From Campylobacteraceae bacterium (GTDB lineage Bacteria > Campylobacterota > Campylobacteria > Campylobacterales > Sulfurovaceae): a DNA stretch of 9,402 nt. The position numbers were made by a program, and so were the translations under genes. The notes beneath the pieces were generated by a model. That model was not told the DNA's origin, did no database searches, and saw nothing but the letters and a program-made list of their open reading frames with translations. Positions 1 through 5,714 of the stretch are shown here, one piece after another (within the stretch, counting starts at the first letter, position 1; each line of letters opens with the position of its first letter). The stretch is taken from NCBI GenBank assembly GCA_026982175.1, contig JALSHP010000358.1, forward strand, positions 1 through 9,402. Reading direction: 5' to 3'.

Positions 1-1
1 A

Positions 2-271
2 CGTGTTTATCTTTCAAACAGAGAAGTTTTTCACGATGGTTGCGAGGGAATGATATGTGTCTCTGGCTTCATTACTGAAATTATGATTTTCTTTGATGAT
101 GGAGTAGAGAATGGAGCATTACGTAACCAAGACTTCTTTTCTGCTTTTGGTCTCTTTATGGGCTATTTGGGTGGTATGGTTTTTCTCAAAGGAGAAGAGG
201 TTTTACCTAAACCCATAGAAGAGTATATTGAAGATATTTCAAGAAATATCTACTGTGCTTTAAAGGTATAG
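2..271 (+). CDS. Unrecognised protein, C-terminal fragment (5' end outside window)
   Basis: The reading frame is open from the first bases of the window to a TAG at 269-271, giving 89 residues. An internal ATG at 50 exists, but the frame continues upstream through codons such as those for VYLSNREVFHDGCEG. I therefore treat it as the tail of a longer protein rather than a 73-residue gene. The fragment has a hydrophobic middle (FGLFMGYLGGMVFL) that could be one membrane segment or a buried helix, and an acidic, soluble end (PIEEYIEDISRN). I see no cofactor motif and do not recognise the family. It ends 3 bp before the hydrogenase small-subunit start, so the two are probably co-transcribed. This suggests, without proving, a role linked to the group 2 hydrogenase, such as an accessory or signalling partner. 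Confidence 0.6.
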   Translation, partial: RVYLSNREVFHDGCEGMICVSGFITEIMIFFDDGVENGALRNQDFFSAFGLFMGYLGGMVFLKGEEVLPKPIEEYIEDISRNIYCALKV

Positions 272-274
272 TAG

Positions 275-1159
275 ATGAAAAAGCCTAAACTCCTATGGCT
301 TCAAAGCATCACCTGTAATGGAAATGCTCACTCTTTTTTTAACCATCCAGATTTTTTCTCTATTTTATCTCATTTTGAACTTGTGCATCACCCTCTCATA
401 GATACAAAACAGAGTTTTGAAGAGGTATTAAGTATGCATTTAGCGTGTGATATTTTACTTTTAGAAGGCTCTTTTAAAGAGAAAGGCTTTGTAAAAAATG
501 GCATAGAAATCTCTAAAGTCATTGAAGCCTATGCTCAAAAATCAACACACATCATCACCACAGGAACATGTGCCACTTTTGGAGGAATGTTTAAACAAGC
601 AGACCCTAAAAACATTACTGGTTTTGCTTTTGATGGCGAAGAGAAGAGTAAACGCTATGAAAAGTATGCTCACAAGTTAATTTCACTTCCTGGTTGTCCC
701 ATTCATCCCAAATGGCTCTCTTTTGTCTTACTGATGTTGTCTCAAAACAAAAAAATAGCCCTCGATGAGATGCACCGACCCCAAGAACTTTACGGCATTA
801 CGGTTCACCAAGGCTGTACACGCAATGAATACTTTGAATGGAAAATAGACACCAAAGGTTTTGGACTAAAAGAGGGCTGTCTCTTTTATGAGCAAGGGTG
901 TCAAGCCCCTTATACGCATGGAAGTTGTAACAAAATTCTTTGGAATGATGTGAGTTCTAAAACCCGAGTAGGCACACCTTGTTTTGGCTGTACTGAACCC
1001 ACTTTTCCCAAAAAAGCGATGTTTCAAACCAAGACCAATATGGGGATTCCCTCCAAAATGCCTTTGGGCATTCCTAAACGAGCCTACTTAACAGCGACAG
1101 GGGTGGCGAAGAGTTTTAAGATTGAGAGGTTTACGCAGAGGGTGGTGAAGTATGATTAG
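275..1159 (+). CDS. hupU: Group 2 (HupU/HupS-like) [NiFe] hydrogenase small subunit, cytoplasmic
   Basis: This 294-residue protein is the iron-sulfur subunit that carries electrons from the NiFe site of its partner (3077-4369). It starts directly with KLLWLQ and has no Tat signal, so it should stay in the cytoplasm, as group 2 enzymes do. Visible cluster ligands: proximal C14, C99 (TGTCATFGG) and C141 (LPGCP); distal H178, C181, C202 and C209; medial C218, C236 and C239 (GTPCFGCTEP). The usual proximal CxxC is CNGN here, so residue 17 is Asn instead of Cys. From memory, cyanobacterial HupS also has Asn there, whereas H2-sensor HupU/HoxB proteins have Cys. The symbol hupU is therefore provisional and hupS would be equally defensible. 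The gene is separated from its large-subunit gene by a restriction-modification cassette, and its TAG stop may have been created by that insertion. Confidence 0.88.
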   Translation: MKKPKLLWLQSITCNGNAHSFFNHPDFFSILSHFELVHHPLIDTKQSFEEVLSMHLACDILLLEGSFKEKGFVKNGIEISKVIEAYAQKSTHIITTGTCATFGGMFKQADPKNITGFAFDGEEKSKRYEKYAHKLISLPGCPIHPKWLSFVLLMLSQNKKIALDEMHRPQELYGITVHQGCTRNEYFEWKIDTKGFGLKEGCLFYEQGCQAPYTHGSCNKILWNDVSSKTRVGTPCFGCTEPTFPKKAMFQTKTNMGIPSKMPLGIPKRAYLTATGVAKSFKIERFTQRVVKYD

Positions 1160-1160
1160 C

Positions 1161-1187
1161 AGAAATATTACAATTTGAAATATTTCT
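1161..1187. repeat. Perfect 9-bp inverted repeat upstream of the methyltransferase gene
   Basis: AGAAATATT (1161-1169) and AATATTTCT (1179-1187) are exact reverse complements around a 9-nt loop. The repeat starts 2 bases after the small-subunit stop codon. It could form a weak AT-only hairpin, or be an operator for the restriction-modification genes, or be an end of the inserted segment. The run after it (ACTTTTCT) is not a clean U-tract, so a strong intrinsic terminator is unlikely. In the rest of the 83-bp gap, TAAAAT at 1210-1215 is a possible -10 element, without a convincing -35. Confidence 0.4.
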
Positions 1188-1242
1188 ACTTTTCTATAAA
1201 ACTTTTAGCTAAAATTAGAGTATTAAAAATAAGTGAGTATAG

Positions 1243-2301
1243 ATGTCAAGTACAATAAAAAATTTAAATATTATTTCTAAAAAAAACTATACGGTAGTAG
1301 AACTTTTTGCAGGAGCAGGTGGCTTGGCTTTAGGTTTAGAAGAAGCAGGATTTAAAAGTAAGGCTGTTTTAGAGATAGATAAGTGGGCTTCTAAAACTTT
1401 GCGAACCAATAGACCCCATTGGAATGTGATTGAGGGAGATATTACCAAAATATCGCAAGAGGGCATTAAAAAATATTTAAAAGATGATGAAGAGATAGAT
1501 TTACTCTCTGGTGGTTACCCTTGTCAATCTTTCTCTTACGCTGGTAATCGTCAAGGTATGGCTGATGTTCGTGGAACATTATTTTATGACTATGCAGAGA
1601 TTTTAAAAGAGCTAAAACCGAAGATGTTTTTTGCTGAAAATGTTAAAGGTTTAGTCACGCATGATGGAGGAAAGACATTAAAAACTATGATAGCCGTATT
1701 TGAAGAGGTCGGTTACTCTGTAAGCTACCAAGTTTTAAACTCTTTACATTATGGTGTAGCACAAAAAAGACAACGTATTATTATTATTGGGGTACGAAAA
1801 GATATTAAAGCTAAGATAAATGAAGAATTTGAGTTTCCCACTCCTTATGCTGAAACATTGACTTTAAAAGATGTTTTACAAGATGTTCCCACATCTCCTT
1901 GTGCTACTTATAATGAAAAGAAAAAAGAGGTTCTAAAGCATGTAAAACCAGGGGGATGTTGGCGAGATTTACCTGATGATATTGCCAGAGAGTACATGAA
2001 AACTACCTATTTTATGGGTGGAGGGCGTACAGGAATAGCAAGGCGTTTATCGTGGGAAGAAGCAGGATTAACTGTGTTATGTAGCCCTGCTCAAAAGCAA
2101 ACAGAACGTTGTCACCCTGATGAGTTACGACCTTTTTCAGTTAGAGAGAATGCACGAATTCAATCGTTTCCTGATGATTGGGTTTTTGAAGGAGCATTAT
2201 CTCAACAATATAAGCAAATAGGCAATGCTGTACCTGTTAATTTAGCCAAAGAGGTTGGGTTAGCAATTAAGAGATATTTGGACAAGTTGGAGGATAAATG
2301 A
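1243..2301 (+). CDS. Type II DNA (cytosine-5) methyltransferase, SinI/Eco47II-like
   Basis: This 352-residue enzyme transfers a methyl group from S-adenosylmethionine to C5 of cytosine and protects host DNA from the partner nuclease. The C5-methyltransferase motifs are in order: motif I FAGAGGLALG (22-31); motif IV PCQ at 93-95 with catalytic C94; motif VI ENV at 132-134; motif VIII QKRQR at 174-178; a target-recognition region about 190-295; motif IX RENARIQSFP (301-310); and motif X QIGNAVPVNLA (325-335). The segments GGCWRDLPDDIAREYM and SPAQKQTERCHPDE resemble, from memory, enzymes acting on GGWCC or GGNCC, so I infer that kind of site. The length is normal and the enzyme looks intact. 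Its last four bases overlap the endonuclease start (ATGA), which indicates translational coupling. The ribosome binding site is weak. Confidence 0.93.
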   Translation: MSSTIKNLNIISKKNYTVVELFAGAGGLALGLEEAGFKSKAVLEIDKWASKTLRTNRPHWNVIEGDITKISQEGIKKYLKDDEEIDLLSGGYPCQSFSYAGNRQGMADVRGTLFYDYAEILKELKPKMFFAENVKGLVTHDGGKTLKTMIAVFEEVGYSVSYQVLNSLHYGVAQKRQRIIIIGVRKDIKAKINEEFEFPTPYAETLTLKDVLQDVPTSPCATYNEKKKEVLKHVKPGGCWRDLPDDIAREYMKTTYFMGGGRTGIARRLSWEEAGLTVLCSPAQKQTERCHPDELRPFSVRENARIQSFPDDWVFEGALSQQYKQIGNAVPVNLAKEVGLAIKRYLDKLEDK

Positions 2302-3071
2302 GAGAGTATAATTTAACTTTTATAGATAATGAAGATTTATTTAATCATGTAAAAGAGACGATTGAAAAGTATAGATTTAAAATTAATCTAAAAGAGTTCA
2401 ATAAAAATTTGATTGACCCTATAAAATTAACTTTTGATGCTAAAATTTATGGAAAGACGATTGAAGAGATTATTGAGTCTGAATCAATTAGACAGATGGA
2501 TAAATCAAATTCTAATAATATTGGTTATTTTCAACAAAATATTTTTAAATATATTTTTCATAAAGATAGCAAAGAGACAAATTGGTCTGTACCAAAACAA
2601 GGTTTTGATATTGTCAATGAGGTAGATAAAATTTATGTTGAAATGAAAAATAAACATAATACAATGAACTCCTCTTCTTCTCAAAAGACTTTTATGAGAA
2701 TGCAAAGTAAACTTTTAGAAGATAGAGCGAATAGATGTTATTTAGTTGAAGTTATTGCCAAAAATAGTCAAAATATAGTATGGAAAATCTCATTAGATGG
2801 AGAATCAACTTGTCATGAAAATATTAGAAGAGTCTCTATTGATAAATTCTATGAGATAGTAACAGGAGAGAAAGAGGCTTTTAAACAATTGCTTGAAGCG
2901 TTACCTAAAGTCATAGATGATGTATTGGATAAGATAGAGCAAAGTGGTATAGAGAATAGTGTGTTTGAAGAGTTAAAAGAGATAGATGAAAATATATTAA
3001 AAAGTCTATATCTATTATCTTTTCAAAGATATGAGGGGTTTGATAGCTTAAAAATGGAGGGTATTTTTTAA
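2298..3071 (+). CDS. Type II restriction endonuclease, Eco47II family
   Basis: This 257-residue protein is the nuclease partner of the overlapping methyltransferase. The pattern GFDIVN followed by KIYVEMKNKHNTMNSSSSQK fits the Eco47II-type family and a PD-(D/E)xK core, with likely metal-binding and catalytic residues D104, E115 and K117. The N-terminal half (NLIDPIKLTFDAKIYGK, GYFQQNIFKYI) also matches my memory of that family. The expected target is GGWCC or GGNCC. By eye I count six GGWCC sites in this window (3932, 6078, 6666, 8309, 8681, 8690), all in hydrogenase genes and none in the cassette. That is about the chance expectation, so there is no sign of site avoidance. The frame is full length without breaks, so the nuclease is probably active. 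The gene ends 5 bp before the hydrogenase large-subunit start and its base composition is more AT-rich than the flanking hydrogenase genes. Confidence 0.85.
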   Translation: MREYNLTFIDNEDLFNHVKETIEKYRFKINLKEFNKNLIDPIKLTFDAKIYGKTIEEIIESESIRQMDKSNSNNIGYFQQNIFKYIFHKDSKETNWSVPKQGFDIVNEVDKIYVEMKNKHNTMNSSSSQKTFMRMQSKLLEDRANRCYLVEVIAKNSQNIVWKISLDGESTCHENIRRVSIDKFYEIVTGEKEAFKQLLEALPKVIDDVLDKIEQSGIENSVFEELKEIDENILKSLYLLSFQRYEGFDSLKMEGIF

Positions 3072-3076
3072 TTTAT

Positions 3077-4369
3077 ATGATAATTAAAAAACTAATAGAA
3101 AAAATAGAGGGTGAAGCCCAACTGGACTTCTCTTTTGACAAAGGTCGCATAGACGATGTCAAAATAAACTTTGGATTTTACAGAGGGATTGAAGATATTT
3201 TAGTAGGTAAAGCCCCACGTGATGCCTTGGTGATTACCCCTCGTGTTTGTGGTATTTGTAACCATGCTCATCTCATTGCTGCTGTTCGTGCCATTGAAGA
3301 TGGGTATCGAAATGCAGGGGTTGAGGTGAAGCTCACTAAAAAGGCGAATGATATTCGTGAATTTACCTTGGCGTGTGAGCTGATTCAAAATCATATTAAA
3401 TGGTTTTATTTAAATATTTTACCTACTTTAGAGAGCTTGGTAGATAGAAAAAGTGAAGAGAATTACGCTCTTAAAGCCTCTTATCTCTCTAATACCATTA
3501 CCAAAGCCTTAGCCATTTTTGCAGGACAATGGCCTCACTCCTCTTACGCCGTACCAGGTGGGGTGACTTGTGACCCTACTTATGTGGACGTGCTTCAAGC
3601 TCAAACCCTTGTAGATGAGAGCATTCTGTTTTTTGAGCAGATAATGACAGGTTTGAAACTTGATGAATATTTGAGCTTAGATTCTTGTGCATCACTTAGT
3701 AAGGTCAAAGGAGATTTTGGAAAAGCTTTACAGCTCATTGGCAAAAATGGTATGGCTGAAATTGGGCAGAGTCATGACCGTTTTATTGTTTTTGGGGAGT
3801 GCCTGTTTTGGAAGACTGGTAAGTCTTTACCGACTAAAACCTCAACGGTTAATCCTAAATTTGTAAGTGAAGCTTTACAAAAAGGCACAAAAGCCAAAGC
3901 TGTTGCCTACAAAAATAGACTCTATGAAGTGGGTCCCCTTGCTCGTGCTATGGTGAACAAAGAGCCTATTGTAAAAAACTTACATAAACGCTATAAAGAC
4001 TCACTGCTCACACGTGTTTTTGCAAGGGTACATGAAGTGGCACTCTTGTTAGAACATAGTAAAAAACTTTTAAAAAACTTAGACCTAAATGAAGCCTCAT
4101 GTACGCTTGATGCCTCTTTACTTTTAGATAAGTTTGAGGGAACAGGGGTGGTTGAAGCTGCTCGTGGCTCACTCATTCATAAGGTTAAGGTTAAAAATGG
4201 TGTTATTGAAAATTATGAGATTATTGTTCCTACCCAATGGAATTTAAGTCACGGAGATGAGAGAGAAAAAGGGATTGCCATTAAAGCCATGGTAGGTTCA
4301 AAGTCCATTGAAGAGGCTTCGTTTATTTTTCGTACTTTTGATGTCTGTTCGGTTTGTACTACGCAGTAA
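3077..4369 (+). CDS. hupV: Group 2 (HupV-like) [NiFe] hydrogenase large subunit, no C-terminal maturation peptide
   Basis: This 430-residue catalytic subunit should hold the Ni-Fe(CN)2CO centre. The N-terminal cysteine pair is C58/C61 in RVCGICNHAH and the C-terminal pair is C424/C427 in DVCSVC. The segment EAARG (360-364) corresponds to the usual EAPRG and keeps the arginine above the active site (R363). The protein stops at CTTQ, only three residues after the last Ni cysteine. There is therefore no peptide for a maturation protease to remove, and the usual final His is Gln430. Absence of the extension is a known trait of regulatory HupV/HoxC proteins. It pairs with the small subunit at 275-1159, from which it is split by the restriction-modification genes. 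The nearest Shine-Dalgarno (GGAGGG, 3056-3061) lies 15 nt from the ATG, which is unusually far. A sensor role and a cytoplasmic H2-oxidising role are both possible. Confidence 0.88.
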   Translation: MIIKKLIEKIEGEAQLDFSFDKGRIDDVKINFGFYRGIEDILVGKAPRDALVITPRVCGICNHAHLIAAVRAIEDGYRNAGVEVKLTKKANDIREFTLACELIQNHIKWFYLNILPTLESLVDRKSEENYALKASYLSNTITKALAIFAGQWPHSSYAVPGGVTCDPTYVDVLQAQTLVDESILFFEQIMTGLKLDEYLSLDSCASLSKVKGDFGKALQLIGKNGMAEIGQSHDRFIVFGECLFWKTGKSLPTKTSTVNPKFVSEALQKGTKAKAVAYKNRLYEVGPLARAMVNKEPIVKNLHKRYKDSLLTRVFARVHEVALLLEHSKKLLKNLDLNEASCTLDASLLLDKFEGTGVVEAARGSLIHKVKVKNGVIENYEIIVPTQWNLSHGDEREKGIAIKAMVGSKSIEEASFIFRTFDVCSVCTTQ

Positions 4370-4381
4370 TTTTTCATACAC

Positions 4382-4471
4382 ACTACAACCAGTTAAGTCT
4401 CGAGAAAAGGAATGAGTACAAAATTTTTAATTATATGGGTAGAATTAAACATTTACTTAACTGGCTGTAGT
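4382..4471. repeat. 90-bp element bounded by 17-bp inverted repeats
   Basis: ACTACAACCAGTTAAGT (4382-4398) and ACTTAACTGGCTGTAGT (4455-4471) are reverse complements with one mismatch, separated by 56 nt. The element begins 12 bp after the large-subunit stop. The size and clear ends resemble a miniature transposable element. Equally, the transcript could fold into a long stem that ends or processes the hupV message. I see no flanking direct repeat, no transposase, and no U-run directly after the right arm. The interior is AT-rich with no ORF. Confidence 0.5.
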
Positions 4472-4489
4472 CTATAAGACAAAGAGCCT

Positions 4490-4627
4490 ACCTTTAAAAG
4501 TGTTCCTATGACACAGCATTGAGTTAAAGGAGGACAAAGTGCATCGAATTATCTTAAATAATCATTTTAATGGTGACTCTTCATCTATAAAAATAAAATT
4601 ATGGTTATTTGGGTTCACTTTAAAGGT
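4490..4627 (+). promoter_or_regulatory. Possible switchable RNA structure around a small-ORF ribosome binding site
   Basis: The segment ACCTTTAAAAGTG (4490-4502) contains CCTTTAA (4491-4497), which is fully complementary to TTAAAGG (4524-4530), part of the Shine-Dalgarno of the following small ORF. The same upstream segment is also nearly complementary to CACTTTAAAGGT (4616-4627), with one bulged base, inside that ORF. The two pairings exclude each other, as in an attenuator. The pairings are visible in the sequence. That they regulate translation is inference, and no known riboswitch class is recognised. Confidence 0.3.
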
Positions 4628-4664
4628 TATGAGCTTTAAAATGAATAACCATTCACCACTATAA
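4539..4664 (+). CDS. Small ORF, 41 codons, GTG start, strong Shine-Dalgarno
   Basis: An AAAGGAGG sequence (4526-4533) lies 5 nt before a GTG at 4539. This is the best ribosome binding site in the intergenic region. From it an uninterrupted frame runs to TAA at 4662-4664. The 41-residue product begins MHRIILNNHF and ends KMNNHSPL. It is basic, with a short hydrophobic stretch (KLWLFGFTLKVM) that is too short for a confident membrane helix. I recognise no family. It lies between the group 2 hydrogenase and the cytochrome gene, and its 3' end contains one of the palindromic operator-like sites (4642-4655). It may be a leader peptide, a small protein, or a chance frame. The ribosome binding site is the main argument for translation. 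Confidence 0.4.
   Translation: MHRIILNNHFNGDSSSIKIKLWLFGFTLKVMSFKMNNHSPL
4642..4655. promoter_or_regulatory. Operator-like palindrome, copy 1
   Basis: TGAATAACCATTCA fits the 14-bp pattern TGAATR-N2-YATTCA found five times in this window around two putative promoters. This copy lies within the end of the small ORF, 52 bp (centre to centre) upstream of copy 2. Confidence 0.45.
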
Positions 4665-4683
4665 ACAATTAAAACTTAAATCG

Positions 4684-4717
4684 TAATAAATAATGAATAG
4701 TTATTCATTATTTATTA
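4684..4717. promoter_or_regulatory. Long perfect palindrome containing operator-like copy 2
   Basis: The arms 4684-4699 and 4702-4717 are exact 16-bp reverse complements around a 2-bp centre (GT). The core TGAATAGTTATTCA (4694-4707) matches the shared 14-bp motif and touches the predicted -35 position of the cytochrome gene promoter. A repressor or activator site is the likely reading. As RNA it could also be a hairpin, but no U-tract follows. Confidence 0.55.
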
Positions 4718-4730
4718 AGAAAAATCTTAA

Positions 4731-4736
4731 TATGAT
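4731..4736 (+). promoter_or_regulatory. Putative -10 element of the cytochrome gene
   Basis: TATGAT differs from TATAAT at one base and is preceded by AT-rich DNA, as is usual in Campylobacterota, where -35 elements are poorly conserved. The predicted transcription start near 4743 falls inside operator copy 3, and operator copy 2 lies just upstream. This promoter would give a 5' leader of about 50 nt before the ATG at 4794. Confidence 0.4.
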
Positions 4737-4738
4737 AC

Positions 4739-4752
4739 TGAACAACTATTCA
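4739..4752. promoter_or_regulatory. Operator-like palindrome, copy 3
   Basis: TGAACAACTATTCA matches the shared motif with one half-site deviation. It immediately follows the putative -10 element, so a protein bound here would block transcription initiation. Its centre is 45 bp from the centre of copy 2. A further half-site, TGAATG, follows at 4756-4761. Confidence 0.45.
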
Positions 4753-4793
4753 TTTTGAATGGAATAGATATAAAAAGTAAGAAAGAGGTTTAG

Positions 4794-5558
4794 ATGAATC
4801 ACGAAAATAGCGGACGGTTTAATTTACCGTCATTATCCTTGCCAGTTAAAACACTGTTTACAGGGTATTTGTTGGTTATGGGAATTGGGATTTTGATGGC
4901 ATTGGCACAAATATTGCTAACGCATGGTATGGCAGATGGAAAGTTTGGTGTTTCGGTTGATGATGTTGTTTACAGTTATCATGGGAACAAAGACAGCTCA
5001 AAGTTAGAATCCAAACTTAATGGTTCAATGAAAGATAAAGCAGTAGTATTGGATAGAGCTACTTTGATAAGATGGGCAAGAGAAGGTGCGACCAAAGAGG
5101 GTTGGGCTGAAGTTGAGCCAATTTTTCAAGCCAATTGTATTGCGTGTCACTCTAAAGAAGTTATGCCTTCCCTAGCACCGTTAACAAGTTATGAAGAAGC
5201 AGCTAAAGTAGCAGAAACAGATGCGGGTGCATCGGTTGATTCTTTGACCCGAGTTTCACACATTCACCTTTTTGGTATTGCTTTTATTTTCATCTTTATG
5301 GGTTATATTTATTCTATGTCAGTTAACATTAATGAAAAATTTAAATCTGTAATTATTATGATTCCATTTTTATTTATTCTTATTGACATTTCATCTTGGT
5401 GGTTAACTTCAATGTTCGCAGGTTTTGCATGGTTTACTATTATTGGTGGATTTGGGTACATGATGGCATTTGCTGTAATGTGGTTTACCTCTATGTATCA
5501 GATGTGGATTATGCCTAGAAGTGGGAAAGAATATAATTCAAACGAATGGATTAAATAA
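4794..5558 (+). CDS. Membrane-anchored c-type cytochrome linked to the hydrogenase
   Basis: This 254-residue protein has a first membrane helix at about 19-44 and a soluble region containing one heme c attachment site, CIACH (115-119; C115, C118, H119). M124 could be an axial ligand. Three more hydrophobic helices follow at about 156-177, 183-207 and 211-238. The heme domain should face the periplasm, since heme c is attached there. The pair H156/H158 at the mouth of helix 2 could bind another metal or heme, but this is a guess. The start codon follows GAAAGAGG about 6 nt upstream. Located directly before hydA and sharing an operator motif with it, the protein is probably an electron-transfer partner of the hydrogenase or a redox-linked accessory. 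I know no characterised homologue with this exact layout. Confidence 0.75.
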   Translation: MNHENSGRFNLPSLSLPVKTLFTGYLLVMGIGILMALAQILLTHGMADGKFGVSVDDVVYSYHGNKDSSKLESKLNGSMKDKAVVLDRATLIRWAREGATKEGWAEVEPIFQANCIACHSKEVMPSLAPLTSYEEAAKVAETDAGASVDSLTRVSHIHLFGIAFIFIFMGYIYSMSVNINEKFKSVIIMIPFLFILIDISSWWLTSMFAGFAWFTIIGGFGYMMAFAVMWFTSMYQMWIMPRSGKEYNSNEWIK

Positions 5559-5615
5559 TTTTAAATTATAATGATAAAATATAGTGTTTTATTATGTTTC
5601 TAAATTGAGAAGAAA

Positions 5616-5621
5616 TATAAT
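5616..5621 (+). promoter_or_regulatory. Putative -10 element of the hydABC operon
   Basis: A perfect TATAAT lies 94 bp before the hydA start. No clear -35 hexamer is present. A start near 5628 would place operator copy 4 (5635-5648) just downstream of +1 and copy 5 in the leader, an arrangement typical of repression. The 156-bp gap also holds the palindrome ATTAAGCTTAAT (5655-5666). Confidence 0.45.
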
Positions 5622-5634
5622 TTTAAAAATAAGA

Positions 5635-5648
5635 TGAATGAATATTCA
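5635..5648. promoter_or_regulatory. Operator-like palindrome, copy 4
   Basis: TGAATGAATATTCA matches the 14-bp motif seen upstream of the cytochrome gene. It lies about 7 bp after the predicted hydA transcription start. Confidence 0.45.
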
Positions 5649-5678
5649 CTTAAGATTAAGCTTAATTCGCTTAAAATA

Positions 5679-5692
5679 AAAATAGTTATTCA
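5679..5692. promoter_or_regulatory. Operator-like site, copy 5 (one degenerate half)
   Basis: AAAATAGTTATTCA differs from the core of copy 2 only in its first two bases. Its centre is 44 bp from the centre of copy 4, almost the same as the 45 bp between copies 2 and 3. It ends 22 bp before the hydA start codon, next to the Shine-Dalgarno. Confidence 0.35.
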
Positions 5693-5714
5693 AAAAAATT
5701 AGAAGGAGTAGATA

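Noticed and set aside
50..271. A complete 73-residue gene starting at ATG 50
   Set aside because: The frame stays open upstream to the window edge, and no Shine-Dalgarno precedes ATG 50 at a good distance (CGAGGG touches the ATG), so a truncated longer gene is more likely.
1243..3071. Avoidance of GGWCC sites as a sign of long residence of the restriction system
   Set aside because: Six sites seen by eye in the window is about what this base composition predicts.
4372..4480. Target-site duplication flanking the 90-bp element
   Set aside because: The bases just outside the two ends do not repeat, so I do not claim transposition.
4684..4717. Intrinsic terminator for the upstream transcript
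   Set aside because: The palindrome is almost entirely A/T and no U-tract follows. Its core recurs at other promoter positions, which fits an operator better.
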